A DNA stretch of 64,000 bases, taken from positions 1 through 64,000 of the forward strand of contig JBGTCV010000143.1 of the NCBI GenBank assembly GCA_041748655.1, written 5' to 3'. Numbering within the stretch: position 1 is the stretch's first letter; each line of letters begins with the position of its first letter. The position numbers were made by a program, and so were the translations under genes. The notes below the pieces were generated by a model that did not search any database, was not told where the DNA came from, and was given only the letters and a program-made list of their open reading frames with translations. The DNA is from Leptofilum sp041748655. GTDB taxonomy: Bacteria > Chloroflexota > Anaerolineae > Promineifilales > Promineifilaceae. Positions 44,266-53,584 of the stretch are shown piece by piece.

Positions 44266-45765
44266 ATGAAAAAATTTGGGTTACTTTTGCTGCTATTAAG
44301 CCTGGCGCTGGTCGCCTGCGACGAGTTTGACGAAGATTTTGATGATTCATTTGAAGACACGGCCGTTTCCGACGACGAATTTTTCGATGATGAAGATGGG
44401 GTGGGGGAGACGGCCGTTTCCCTCCCCGGCACTTTCCAATCCAGCGACTGCCCCTTTGCCACCCCACGCGGCGCTGACGTTGAATGCGGCTACCTTACCG
44501 TGCCAGAAGATCGCAGCAGCGCCAACGGCCCCACCATTCGGCTGGCTGTCGCTATTGTGGCCGCGCCAGGCGGGGCCACCGAGCCGCCCCTCATCTACCT
44601 GGCTGGCGGGCCAGGCGGCAGCGCCCTGGACGATTACGCCGCCGATCCAGAAGGGTGGGACTTCCCCTTTATGCAAAATCGCGACCTGATCTTGCTGGAC
44701 CAGCGCGGCACCGGCTACTCTGAACCCACGTTGGATTGCCCCGAATTTGCCGAACTGGATGAGGATGAAAACCCGGACGCCGTTTGCTTTGATCGGCTGG
44801 TGGCGGAGGGCATCAACCTGGCCGCTTACAACACCCCGGAAAACGGGGCCGACGTAGCCGCCCTGCGCTTGGCTCTGGGGCTGGCCGAGTGGGATTTGCT
44901 GGGTATCTCCTACGGCACGCGCCTGGCGCTGGAAGTGATGCGCAGCCATCCTGAAGGCATCCGCGCCGTTATTCTAGACTCTCCCTTCCCGCCCAACGCC
45001 GACACGCCCGTCGATGAAGTGTACAGCTTCACCGATGCCCTCACCGAGCTGTTTGCCGACTGCGAGCAAGACGACTACTGTCGCGAGGAATATCCTGACC
45101 TGGAAGCGGTGTTTTTAGAGACGGTGCAGCGCCTTAATGAAGATGAAACGGCCGAAATCTTCGGTGACGATCTCGTTTTTGCCCTCAGCAGCGCCTTCAG
45201 CGACACCGCGCTTATTCCGCTGCTGCCCTACGTCATCTACGAAGTGGCCAACGACAATTTTGATGCCCTGGCTGAGATCAGCGGCGAAGATGGCTACCGT
45301 CCCCGCTTTCAGAGCGACGAAGATCGCAGCGACAGCGAGGGGATGTTCAATTCGGTTATTTGCTACGACGAGTATGTGCTGGGGGATTATGAACGGGTGG
45401 AAGCGGCCGTTGTCGGCAACATCCCCGAAGAGCTGGAAGGCGCTCTGCTGCAAAACACCTTTGATATGGTCAGCCTGTGCAGCTATTGGAGCCCCAGAAC
45501 GGTGGTGGATAATACGGCCGTTTCCAGCAGCATCCCCACGCTCATTTTGGCGGGCCAGTACGACGTGGCCACGCCCCCCCGCTGGGCCTGGCTCACCGCC
45601 GCCACCCTGCCCAACAGCTACCTGTTTGTGGTGCCCGGCGCAGGCCATTCCCTGCTCACCACCGCCGACTGCACCGTCGCTATCACCGACGACTTCCTGG
45701 CCAATCCCGATCAATCGCCCAACACCGATTGCCTGGACGAAATCGAATGGCCCTACTTTGAATAA
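44266..45765 (+). CDS. Secreted lipoprotein alpha/beta hydrolase (TAP-like peptidase)
   Basis: A 499-residue exported protein. The signal ends in the lipobox LALVAC (C18). A strongly acidic stretch (residues 19-50, mostly D, E and F) follows, probably a flexible linker. The hydrolase fold has GGPGGSA (oxyanion), DQRGTGYSEP, nucleophile elbow GISYGTR, the aspartate in LAGQYDVATPP and the histidine in GAGHSLL. The architecture matches tripeptidyl aminopeptidase/proline-iminopeptidase-like hydrolases with a TAP C-terminal domain. ATG 44266 is chosen since upstream codons do not extend the signal sensibly. Confidence 0.9.
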   Translation: MKKFGLLLLLLSLALVACDEFDEDFDDSFEDTAVSDDEFFDDEDGVGETAVSLPGTFQSSDCPFATPRGADVECGYLTVPEDRSSANGPTIRLAVAIVAAPGGATEPPLIYLAGGPGGSALDDYAADPEGWDFPFMQNRDLILLDQRGTGYSEPTLDCPEFAELDEDENPDAVCFDRLVAEGINLAAYNTPENGADVAALRLALGLAEWDLLGISYGTRLALEVMRSHPEGIRAVILDSPFPPNADTPVDEVYSFTDALTELFADCEQDDYCREEYPDLEAVFLETVQRLNEDETAEIFGDDLVFALSSAFSDTALIPLLPYVIYEVANDNFDALAEISGEDGYRPRFQSDEDRSDSEGMFNSVICYDEYVLGDYERVEAAVVGNIPEELEGALLQNTFDMVSLCSYWSPRTVVDNTAVSSSIPTLILAGQYDVATPPRWAWLTAATLPNSYLFVVPGAGHSLLTTADCTVAITDDFLANPDQSPNTDCLDEIEWPYFE

Positions 45766-45773
45766 ATCATAAC

Positions 45774-45838
45774 GAGGAGTGAACATCCTCAGATGCGTTT
45801 GGAACAGAGCCGTTCGCATCTGAGGATGCTCACTCCTC
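45774..45838. repeat. Large palindrome after the hydrolase gene
   Basis: Left arm 45774-45797 (GAGGAGTGA, then ATCCTCAGATGCG) pairs with right arm 45815-45838 (CGCATCTGAGGAT, then TCACTCCTC), interrupted by one 2-base mismatch. It begins nine bases after the stop codon and could act as terminator without a T run. Confidence 0.7.
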
Positions 45839-45879
45839 ACTTTAAAACACTGGTTGAAGAAGAAAAAGAAACCCTCACC

Positions 45880-45949
45880 TGTCATTCCCGCGAAAGCGGG
45901 AATCCACCTTCATACCCCAAAATGGATACCCGCCTTCGCGGGTATGACA
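45880..45949. repeat. 70-bp TGTCATTCCCGCGAAAGCGGG-type repeat
   Basis: Begins TGTCATTCCCGC and ends GCGGGTATGACA, with two inner hairpins: CCCGC-GAAA-GCGGG and ACCCGC-CTT-CGCGGGT. This class of intergenic repeat is known from many unrelated bacteria. It is adjacent to two other palindromic repeats. Confidence 0.75.
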
Positions 45950-45959
45950 TCAGAAAAAA

Positions 45960-46025
45960 TAGCGCAGAGCGTACAGAGTTCGCCAGAAAAAAATCCTCAG
46001 CGTCCTCCACGTGCTCTGCGGTTAA
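45960..46025. repeat. Partial CCGCAGAG-type repeat
   Basis: GCGCAGAGCGTACAGAG on the left and GTGCTCTGCGGT on the right are imperfect inverses. Related to the inner part of the element at 43912-44037. Confidence 0.5.
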
Positions 46026-46040
46026 GATTTTAGCCAACGA

Positions 46041-48206
46041 TTAGGCGACCGGAATTTCTTCCACCGCCTCACTCTGCCCCAAACCCAGCAGCCGCAGCAG
46101 CGGGCTAATCGGCAGGTCGCCAATCACCCGGAACGAGGCATCGGCTTTCAGATTGGTTAGCGCCGACGTCAGCGACTCCTGGCCAGCGACGACCGTGCCA
46201 AGTCGCTCCACCACATCCGCCACCTTCAGGCTGGACAGCATCCGGGGATTCACTTCGCCCAGCACCTGCTGTAAATAGGGGCCAAACTGGTTCAGCTGTG
46301 GCAGCCAGCTGGCCGACACCAGCGGCGCGGCTGCGCCATTTTCGCTCTGGCCCAGTAGCCGCCCTACCAGCGGCGACTCTTCACTCACCTGCGTCAGGCC
46401 GTGCGACAGCGCCATGACGTTGGCCAAAATCTGGCCCGTTTGGCCGCCGTTACCAAAGATGTGGACCTTCAGGCTGGGGGCAATCGCCTCAAACGCTTTC
46501 AGCGATGTTTCCGCCTGAATGGTGGCGATGCGCTCCTGGTGGGTCAGCTGGATGCGCAGCCGTTCCAGATCAACCAGCACCGGCGCCTGCCCATACAGCA
46601 GCGCTAGCTTCTCCTGCGCTTCAATTTCCACCGTTTTGATCCGCTGCAATTTGTCTGCTTCGGCTTCGGCCTGGGCTTTGGCCACTTCGGCCTGCGCCAG
46701 ACCCTCGGCGCGGGTGACAGCCACCTGCTTTTCGGCTACCTGCACGCGGGCGGCGTCTACTTCTACCTCGGCCAGACCAGAAGCGGCCGTTTCCGCTTTG
46801 GTCGCCTCAGCCCGGATTTTAGCCGCTTGCGCCCGCTTTTCCGTGGCGGTTGCTTCCGCTTCGGCGCGCACCAGCTCAGACTGCGTTTCCACATCGACCT
46901 TGATCTGCACCGCACGAGCTTCTGCCTCGGCAGCCAGCTTGAGCGATTCGGCCGCTTTGTTGGCTTCCACCAGGGCAATCTCGCGGGCGCGTTCCGCTTC
47001 GGCCAGCTCTTCGCGGCGCAGGCGGGACGCTTCCGCTTCCGTCAGGGCAGCCATTCGCTCAATCTCTTTGGCCTGAGCAATGGCCATACGGGCTGCTTCC
47101 GCCTCGGTTAAGGCGAGTTTGATTTCGGCTTCCCGCTTTTGCTGGATGGCGCGGAGCTGTGCCTGCCGTTCTGCTTCGATTTGGGCCAGATGGGCCGCCT
47201 TCTCTGCTTCCGCTTCACCCAGCTGCTGGCTGAGTTCCACTTTGGCCATTTCTGCTTCGTGCCCGGCGGCAGCGGCCGTTTTCTCCCGGCTAATTTGCAA
47301 GACGCGCATCTCATGGCGGCGCACGTCCAGCGCTTCCTGCTGGCTGATGGTGGCCGTTTCGACCTCGCGTTGTGCGTCCAGCCGCTCTTCGGCCAGCTTT
47401 TTCTCCGTTTGGGCGCGGATTTCCGCTTCCTGCTGCTCGCGGGCCTGCATGTCGGTCAGTTCGGCCAGCTGCTCCCGGTTGGTGGCGATCCCGGTCTCTT
47501 TGGAGATGCGGGATTCGGCCTGCTCGATCAGTTTGCTGTAGGCTACGCCATCCAGCCGGGTGATGGTGAGCAGGGCCAAATCGTACCCCAGCTCAGACAA
47601 AATCTGGTTCACTTTGGGGAAGGCGATGGCCGCCAGCTCCTGCCGGTTGGCGATGATCTCTTCCATGTTCATGGTGGCAGAGGCGGCAACCAGTTCGGCC
47701 GTGCCGACCTTGGTGATGGTGTAGATGAGGCCGGTGGTGTCCAGCCCGACACGCTGGGCGGCAATTTCTGCCTTGTCTGGGTTGAGCTTGGCCACCGCAT
47801 GTGCCCACAGGCGGAAGCTCACCTTGCTGCTGTCCAGCGCCTCTACTCCTTCGTCCTGATGGCCGTGAATGGGCACGGTGAAGCTGATTGTTTTGAGCTT
47901 GATCACCTGGCTGATGGGGTTGAGCCAATATTTGGCGGGCCGGTCGGCCGATTGACCAAACACCTTGCGTTCGTTGGAGAGGGTGAGGCTGTGACGGCCG
48001 TCTCCCACCACCACGTGAATCTCATCCGGCGGTACCAGAATGCGCCGCCCAAAGCCAAACAGGCCGCGGGCCCGGTCCGCCTCGGTGCGCAGGACGGCGA
48101 CGCTGGTATTTACATCGCTGAGGGTGCGCTCGGCGGCCGCCACATCGGGCAGGCGCCGTGCTTTTGTCTGACGGGTTTCTTCAATTGGGGGTTGTTGTTG
48201 GGTCAT
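46041..48206 (-). CDS. Flotillin-like SPFH/Band 7 protein with long coiled coil
   Basis: A 721-residue protein. Residues about 50-245 read as an SPFH-like domain (ILVPPDEIHVVVGDGRH, IANRQELAAIAFPKVNQIL). Residues 250-560 are an Ala/Glu-rich coiled coil with many EAEA and AQAE repeats, as in flotillins, and residues 560-721 contain the oligomerisation region. The usual N-terminal membrane hairpin or helix is not visible, so it may bind membranes only peripherally. Flotillins organise membrane microdomains in bacteria. It is a single gene flanked by stacked repeats on its 3' side. Confidence 0.8.
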   Translation of the reverse strand: MTQQQPPIEETRQTKARRLPDVAAAERTLSDVNTSVAVLRTEADRARGLFGFGRRILVPPDEIHVVVGDGRHSLTLSNERKVFGQSADRPAKYWLNPISQVIKLKTISFTVPIHGHQDEGVEALDSSKVSFRLWAHAVAKLNPDKAEIAAQRVGLDTTGLIYTITKVGTAELVAASATMNMEEIIANRQELAAIAFPKVNQILSELGYDLALLTITRLDGVAYSKLIEQAESRISKETGIATNREQLAELTDMQAREQQEAEIRAQTEKKLAEERLDAQREVETATISQQEALDVRRHEMRVLQISREKTAAAAGHEAEMAKVELSQQLGEAEAEKAAHLAQIEAERQAQLRAIQQKREAEIKLALTEAEAARMAIAQAKEIERMAALTEAEASRLRREELAEAERAREIALVEANKAAESLKLAAEAEARAVQIKVDVETQSELVRAEAEATATEKRAQAAKIRAEATKAETAASGLAEVEVDAARVQVAEKQVAVTRAEGLAQAEVAKAQAEAEADKLQRIKTVEIEAQEKLALLYGQAPVLVDLERLRIQLTHQERIATIQAETSLKAFEAIAPSLKVHIFGNGGQTGQILANVMALSHGLTQVSEESPLVGRLLGQSENGAAAPLVSASWLPQLNQFGPYLQQVLGEVNPRMLSSLKVADVVERLGTVVAGQESLTSALTNLKADASFRVIGDLPISPLLRLLGLGQSEAVEEIPVA

Positions 48207-48461
48207 GATGCCTCCTGGAAATTTTGAATATTAAATTGACGAGCCTGGTGCTGATGCACACGCAATTGCCATGGTGAAAACAGCATTATACAGTTGGTTG
48301 ATTTTGGGGAAAATAGATGTTCGCCTCTGTTTTGCGATATTGTGGTTTGCTCGCTGGCAGTGTACGGAGTATTCTCTATTTGTCACGCCAATAACTTGCA
48401 ATCGAGTTAATAAATCTCGCAACCTGGTTGAGCCTAGAGGGGGTAGTTAAAGGAGTAACCG

Positions 48462-49703
48462 TTGGAAGAGGAAATCGATTTACGGCCGTACATAGAGGCC
48501 TTACTCAAGCGCCGCTATTGGATCATCGTTTTCGTTATTATTGTAGGTATCACCACCTTCCTTGTCTCAATCAGTTTGCCGCCCACCTATGAAGCTACCG
48601 CACTGATGGTCGTCACGTCACCCCAGCAAGTGGTACTCAATTCACTGACTCAGAGCACATTCGATCCCAACTTTACCTCGGTAAATGGAGCCATGCTCTC
48701 ACTGCAAGCGTATCCAGACCTCGCTATCAGTGATGAGATGTTGCAGCAGCTGCTAGCCACGTTGGCCTTACCGGATGGTGAGACGTTAACCGTGGAGAGT
48801 TTACGCAAGCTGTTAACAGCCGAAGCGGGCGGCGATCGCGGCCTGATTCAGCTGACGGCAAAATACGGCGATGCCCAGACGGCGGCTTATATCGTCAATA
48901 CCTGGGCGGACTTATTTGTGCCCTGGGTGAATGACACCTATGGCATTGCGAATGCCGAACGCCTGAACTTTTTTGAGGCGCAGTTAGCGACAGCTCGCAC
49001 CAATTTAGAAACTGCCGAAGAGGCGTTGATAATATACCAGGGGATGAATCGAGCGGCCGTTTTGCAAAGTAGACTTGAAGCCTTATCTAGAACTCTGGCA
49101 GATTTGCTGGCCGAACAGCGCATTTTGGTCTTTTTACGGCGCGATGCAGAACAGCTGCAGACGCAGTTAACGACCCAGACCGGGAGTGCAGAAGCCCCCC
49201 TGGCTTATCAGCTAACGGCTCTCAGTTTGCAGCTGCGTACCTACGATGCCCAAACCCCCACCAATGTAGAGTTACAAATGGCAGCGGAAACACCGTTAAC
49301 CGGAGCCGACCGAGGGGAACAACTGAATTTTTTGGCTGGCCTGATCAGCAGTTTGGACGCGCAGCAAACGCAGAATGAAGAAATGGTGGCGGAAATAGAG
49401 CCGCAAATTTTGGTTCTACAACAAGAACGACAGGCGGTCTATACCGAACAACTGCAGCTTCAGCGAGCCCAACAGGAAGCCGAGGAGACCTACACGGCCC
49501 TGGTGCGCCGCGTGGATGTAGAACGTATTTCTACAGAAGACACGATCGGCGGTGTTAGTCTGGCCAGTCGTTCGGCCGTACCACAACAACCTGTGAGCCC
49601 GCGAATAGTTCTAAACCTTGCCGTTGCCATGCTCACCGGGATGGCGCTGGCTTTTTCAGTCGTTGTGCTCCATCAATGGCTGAGGATGCCGGAGCAGAGC
49701 TAA
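48462..49703 (+). CDS. Wzz/chain-length-determinant family protein
   Basis: A 413-residue membrane protein. Short N-terminus LRPYIEALLKRRYWII, first helix about 20-42 and the PPTYEATALM motif open the family domain; the large periplasmic part is helical (Gln/Glu-rich, 150-370); the last helix is about 380-403. No C-terminal tyrosine kinase is attached. Such proteins set the length of exported polysaccharide. The start is TTG with AAAGGAG upstream. Its 3' end overlaps the end of the opposing NRPS remnant by 48 bases. No Wzx or Wzy genes are in the window. Confidence 0.8.
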   Translation: MEEEIDLRPYIEALLKRRYWIIVFVIIVGITTFLVSISLPPTYEATALMVVTSPQQVVLNSLTQSTFDPNFTSVNGAMLSLQAYPDLAISDEMLQQLLATLALPDGETLTVESLRKLLTAEAGGDRGLIQLTAKYGDAQTAAYIVNTWADLFVPWVNDTYGIANAERLNFFEAQLATARTNLETAEEALIIYQGMNRAAVLQSRLEALSRTLADLLAEQRILVFLRRDAEQLQTQLTTQTGSAEAPLAYQLTALSLQLRTYDAQTPTNVELQMAAETPLTGADRGEQLNFLAGLISSLDAQQTQNEEMVAEIEPQILVLQQERQAVYTEQLQLQRAQQEAEETYTALVRRVDVERISTEDTIGGVSLASRSAVPQQPVSPRIVLNLAVAMLTGMALAFSVVVLHQWLRMPEQS

Positions 49704-51374
49704 AGATGATGAATGGCTGGCCTCCAGACTGGCCTGCAAGAGCTGGGCCAGCTGCTGCACATGCGGCTCCTGGAGCAGTGACAGATGGCCACCGGGAATA
49801 GTGTGAACGTGGACAGATTTTGACGTCAGCTGGCCCCAGCCCATATCTGGTGCGATATCCTCTTCGGTTTCTTCGACCTGCCGGAAAATGGACAGATCTC
49901 CTGGATAGATTTCCGGTATGTACTCCTTTTTGGCGTGTCGATTGACCTCCAGAAGTTGGAAGTTTCGCAGCCAGAGGGGTAACGGCCGTTTAACAACCCC
50001 ATACCAATGTATCAGCAGCCGGTTCCAGAAATATTCCAGATTTTCTAACCGGCTGGTGATGGACTGTGTCGTCGTCCGGAACCGTCCCGTCATGCTTTTG
50101 TTTATGTAGGCCAGCTTATTGAATAGACCCGCTTGCTTTTTAATTTCAGCGGCGTGCCGCTGCCACCGGCTGGATTCAGGGCGCGGCGCTGCCGGTACCG
50201 GGCTGAAGCTGTCTGTGCTGCTGCTGTAGGTGGGGCTGAAGGCGTCGATGATGGCAACCAACGCTACCTCTTGACCCATTCGGGTCAGCTGCTGGGCCAT
50301 CTCAAAGGCAACGATGCCGCCAAAACAGAAACCGCCGATAGCATATGGTCCTTCTGGCTGAAGCTTACGAATCTCGTTGACATAATCATGAGCCATGCGC
50401 CTTACACTGGAATAATGACTTGGGGTGCCCTGGAGAACTCGTGGTTGTAAGCCATAGAAGGGTTGGTCCGGCCCCAGATGGCGAGCCAGGCCCCGATAAT
50501 GGTAAACGTGACCTGCGCCGCCATGCACACAGAAAAACGGCCGTTTACTCCCCGAAGCCGATATGGGTACCAGGGGGGACCAGACGGGCGATTCTCCCCT
50601 GTGGCGCAGCGCGGCGGCCAATTCGGCAATGGTAGGCGCTTGAAAAATGATCGCCAGCGGAATGGTTTGGTTGAAGGCACGCTCAATCTGGGCAAACAAG
50701 GCGATGGTTTGCAGGGAGTGCCCGCCCAGCTCAAAATAGTTGTCATGAATCCCGATGGGTTGCACCTTTAGCACCGCTTCCCAAATATCGACCAGCTGGT
50801 TTTCCAATGCGTCATTTGGGGGCACGTACCCGGCTTGCCGCGCCGCAGCCGTGGCTTCTGGTGCAGGTAGTTTGGCTGAATCCAGCTTGCCGTTGGGGGT
50901 GAGGGGCAGCTGCTCCAGCTGGACAAAGGTGGCTGGAACCATGTAATCTGGCAGGATGGCGGCCAGGCTTGGGCGCAAATCGGTGGGCGCGAGCGGTCCC
51001 ACCACATACGCCACCAACCGGATCGATTCTGCTTCATCTGCTAACGCATGGTGGCAAACTGGAGTACGCGATCTGGTTCGGCTACGTTGTATAGGGCAAT
51101 GGCTGCCTGGGTGAAATTAATCAGAGCGCGATGGGGAATCATCACTCCCTTGGGGCGTCCGGTGGAGCCAGGAGTGTAGGTGAACGGCCGTAAAAGGTGG
51201 CGGCGCTACCTGTGGGCCATTGGCCCATACCAGCGAGTCTACAGCTTGCGCTTTGGTCTCGACGATGCTGGTTAGCTGAGCAGGTGTGTTCGTTGCAAGG
51301 CTGAGTGAATTTGGCGATTCCATTATTTCCCCCCGTGTTGCCAAACGCTGTTCTGGCGTTGACGTTTGGCTCAA
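49656..51374 (-). pseudogene. Decayed nonribosomal peptide synthetase module (A fragment-PCP-TE)
   Basis: Read on the minus strand, the first part (about 51,200-51,060) encodes TPGSTGRPKGVMIPHRAL, the A3 motif of an adenylation domain, and continues to DRVLQFA. The reading then stops and resumes in another frame at ALADEAESIRLVAYVV, the end of an adenylation domain. About 230 residues of the domain between are missing. The rest is intact in one 453-residue frame: PLTPNGKLD (A10), carrier protein with S101 in GGHSL, and a thioesterase with GGFCFGG at 229-235, Cys in the nucleophile position. No upstream condensation domain is present. The module cannot activate an amino acid. Confidence 0.82.
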
Positions 51375-51389
51375 TCTAAAAAAAATTCA

Positions 51390-51522
51390 ATAGACAATAT
51401 CGGAATAAGAATTGATCCGCAGATTAACGCAGATTTCGCAGATTTTTTGCCTTTAATCTGCGTTAATCTGCGAAATCTGCGGATTGTTTTGACATAACGT
51501 TAATTCCAATAATGTCTAATAA
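51390..51522. repeat. MITE-like element with CCGCAGATT core
   Basis: The inner arms begin ATCCGCAGATTAACGCAGAT (51415) and end in the inverse at 51484, with small shifts in unit order. Outer arms TAGACAATATCGGAAT (from about 51391) and, inverted, ATTAGACATTATTGGAAT (to about 51522) extend it. The remaining 51523-51842 shows no gene, RNA or further repeat that could be supported. Confidence 0.6.
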
Positions 51523-51842
51523 GGTGAGCGGCTGAACCCATAATAATGTTTAATAATTGCGGAGCTTCTGGCTTTTTTGGACGGTGGAACTGGTGAAACA
51601 TGACGGAAACTGAAAATGTACAGCGCCTGGAAGGTCGCCGGTTAAGTTAAGCTGTTTGTTTCTATTTTTGCTTGGCTTTAGGCATAAAAAAATACCGGCT
51701 TTTTTCAGGCAGAGCAGTTGTATATTCTGAATTGTTAACTGGCAAAAATGAGCTGCAAATGGACAGCTTCAAAAACAGTATAGTATTTCGTTTACCTTAA
51801 CCTTTACATTAAGTTGTATTTGTAATGCAGGTAAAAGAGGAG

Positions 51843-52613
51843 TTATGGGACTAACGGATTTATCTGTTGAGATGGGTAGTGGGGCTTTAGGAAAGTGATC
51901 AGCCGTTTGCCGTGGCGAAAACGGCCGTATCGTGCAAACCCCTCATGTGCCACCACTGCTCCTTTTGTCGTCGCCAAAGCCACCACGCTGTGGGAATGCA
52001 GCACGGATTGCAGCTGCTCCAAAAAATGCCAGGTGGGTTGATCGTGCCGACCCACACCTTGCCATTCAGACAGCTGCCCATACGGCAAATCGCTAATGAC
52101 CAGATCAACAGGCTGGGTCAGGGCAGCAGCGATAGCCCTCGGCGCGGTCGCATCAGCCACAAAGGAGCGGGTAGGGAAGGTGGGGGTGTTCGCCAGGCGC
52201 TCACCAAAGCGGTCTGCACTATCCAGTGCAGCCTGGTGGGATGTTTTGCCGAACCGTTGCCAATCAGCGGCGATGGCCCGGCGACGCTCAGCCAGGCCCT
52301 GGGGTGTTAAAAGGGATAAATTTCGCGTAGCAATTTTAACAACCTCCGAATCAATGTCCGAAGCGATGAGGCTGGCCAGATGGGCACGGTGCAACAGCCC
52401 CAATACTGCCAGATGATAAGCTGAGCCACAGCAAGGATCGTACAGGGTAACAGGTGCAGACGCTATTTCTGGTGGCAGCAAGGCCAGGCAGCGCTGAAAA
52501 ATCTCGCTGGCCAGCCGCACGGGGAAGGCGGGTTGACCAGGGATGCTGTAAAAAACCTGCCCGCTGGCGAAGTCGCTATAATCTTCTTTTTCGGTGGCAT
52601 AGCGGAAAGCCAT
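51843..52613 (-). CDS. AviRa-like 23S rRNA methyltransferase
   Basis: A 256-residue AdoMet-dependent methyltransferase. The order FASGQVFYSIPGQPAFPVRL, LYDPCCGSAYHLAVLGLL and VISDLPYGQLSEW follows AviRa, the avilamycin producer's enzyme that methylates a guanine in 23S rRNA (shown here in part). The AdoMet loop is DPCCGSA and the catalytic-site motif is DLPYG. Substrate assignment is by family; it could confer resistance to orthosomycins or simply modify rRNA. It is the last of a minus-strand run with 18 bases to the gene before it. Confidence 0.82.
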   Translation of the reverse strand: MAFRYATEKEDYSDFASGQVFYSIPGQPAFPVRLASEIFQRCLALLPPEIASAPVTLYDPCCGSAYHLAVLGLLHRAHLASLIASDIDSEVVKIATRNLSLLTPQGLAERRRAIAADWQRFGKTSHQAALDSADRFGERLANTPTFPTRSFVADATAPRAIAAALTQPVDLVISDLPYGQLSEWQGVGRHDQPTWHFLEQLQSVLHSHSVVALATTKGAVVAHEGFARYGRFRHGKRLITFLKPHYPSQQINPLVP

Positions 52614-52631
52614 TTGCTTTGCTTCCTCAAC

Positions 52632-52949
52632 TTACTCGTTGGTTTTTGTAAACCGGGCTTGCAGCAGGGGAACGGCCGTTTCCCGCCAAAACTGCGGTGA
52701 GACTATTCCCCCAGACATGCCGCCGTGGGCAAACTGCTCCACAAAAAAGTGCTTTTCGGCCGTGATGGGCTGGCCCGTTAATGTTTCAAACGCCTGGGCC
52801 AGCAGCTGGGCTACCTGTTCTGCGCTGTGGGGTAGCGGCGTTTGGGCAAAATGGTTTTGCATTGCGTCCCAGAGGTATGGATCGCCGCGTAGGCCCCATT
52901 GGACTGGCTTTGCTTGGAACAAGTCGGCTATGTAATTCTTGTCAGGCAT
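52632..52949 (-). CDS. Small conserved-looking protein of unknown function
   Basis: A 105-residue soluble protein beginning MPDKNYIADLFQAKPVQWG. Features: WGLRGDPYLWDAM near the N-terminus, a helix with EQVAQLLAQAFETL, and FAHGGMSGGIVSPQFWRE towards the end. No family was recognised with certainty. The ATG overlaps the preceding kinase gene's end by eight bases. A longer in-frame start at 53120 would lie inside that gene and is rejected. Confidence 0.7.
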   Translation of the reverse strand: MPDKNYIADLFQAKPVQWGLRGDPYLWDAMQNHFAQTPLPHSAEQVAQLLAQAFETLTGQPITAEKHFFVEQFAHGGMSGGIVSPQFWRETAVPLLQARFTKTNE

Positions 52950-53577
52950 TGTCTTTTGGCCACTTCTCATGAATCCAACGAAGAATTTGATTGCTGGTTT
53001 CGGCAACGGTAGTTTCAGTTGTGTCGAGAATGGTAATAGACGGTTGGTGGCGTGGACCTTCCTGCCGCAGCCACTGATTGTAGGTGATCTGTTCGGCGAT
53101 GAAGGCCGGCGCGCAGCCACGCCAGGGGGGTCGGGCTTCCAGCCTAGTGGCGATCACCGCGTCATCGGCAATCAGGGCCAGGTAATGGATCGTGTCAAAA
53201 TAGCGCCGTTCGGTACACGGCTCAATGTGCTGAGGTAGTCCACCGGCATGGAACAATGCCACCGGTTTACCTGCTTGCCCAATATTCTTGCAAACGCGCA
53301 GCCATGTTTCGTTGAAGTCGCGGAAGGCTTCCTGCGAATGATTGATTTCGGCGCGGAATAAGATGTCGGCCTCCAGCGGGATGAAGTTGTGAATATCTCT
53401 TTGGAGCTGGTGACAAACGGCCGTTTTTCCACCACCACTCGTTCCACAAACAATAAACAGTGGGAGCTGCAGAAATGGATGACTGTGGCCGCAGTCAGGA
53501 CAGATCGCCCGGCTGGGATTCTGCCGGATTTCTTTGTCTGAACGATAGCTGCCGCATTGAGCACAAACGTTAATCAT
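52942..53577 (-). CDS. P-loop kinase with N-terminal zinc ribbon
   Basis: A 211-residue protein. A zinc ribbon is formed by C5, C8, C26 and C29. It is followed by a Walker A loop GTSGGGKT (45-52) of AAA/nucleoside-kinase type. The remainder resembles small-molecule kinases that accept ATP. The substrate is unknown. It is co-directional with a small gene 8 bases into its 3' end and follows a 24-codon small frame. Confidence 0.75.
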   Translation of the reverse strand: MINVCAQCGSYRSDKEIRQNPSRAICPDCGHSHPFLQLPLFIVCGTSGGGKTAVCHQLQRDIHNFIPLEADILFRAEINHSQEAFRDFNETWLRVCKNIGQAGKPVALFHAGGLPQHIEPCTERRYFDTIHYLALIADDAVIATRLEARPPWRGCAPAFIAEQITYNQWLRQEGPRHQPSITILDTTETTVAETSNQILRWIHEKWPKDNA

Positions 53578-53584
53578 GTGTCAC

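Noticed and set aside
48231..48422. 63-codon minus-strand frame upstream of the flotillin-like gene
   Set aside because: No ribosome binding site and no similarity pattern recognised; likely leader DNA.
51845..51898. 17-codon plus-strand frame with a good ribosome binding site (AGGAG) before AviRa-like gene's end
   Set aside because: It lies over the 3' end of a real minus-strand gene and is too short to judge; no promoter was identified.
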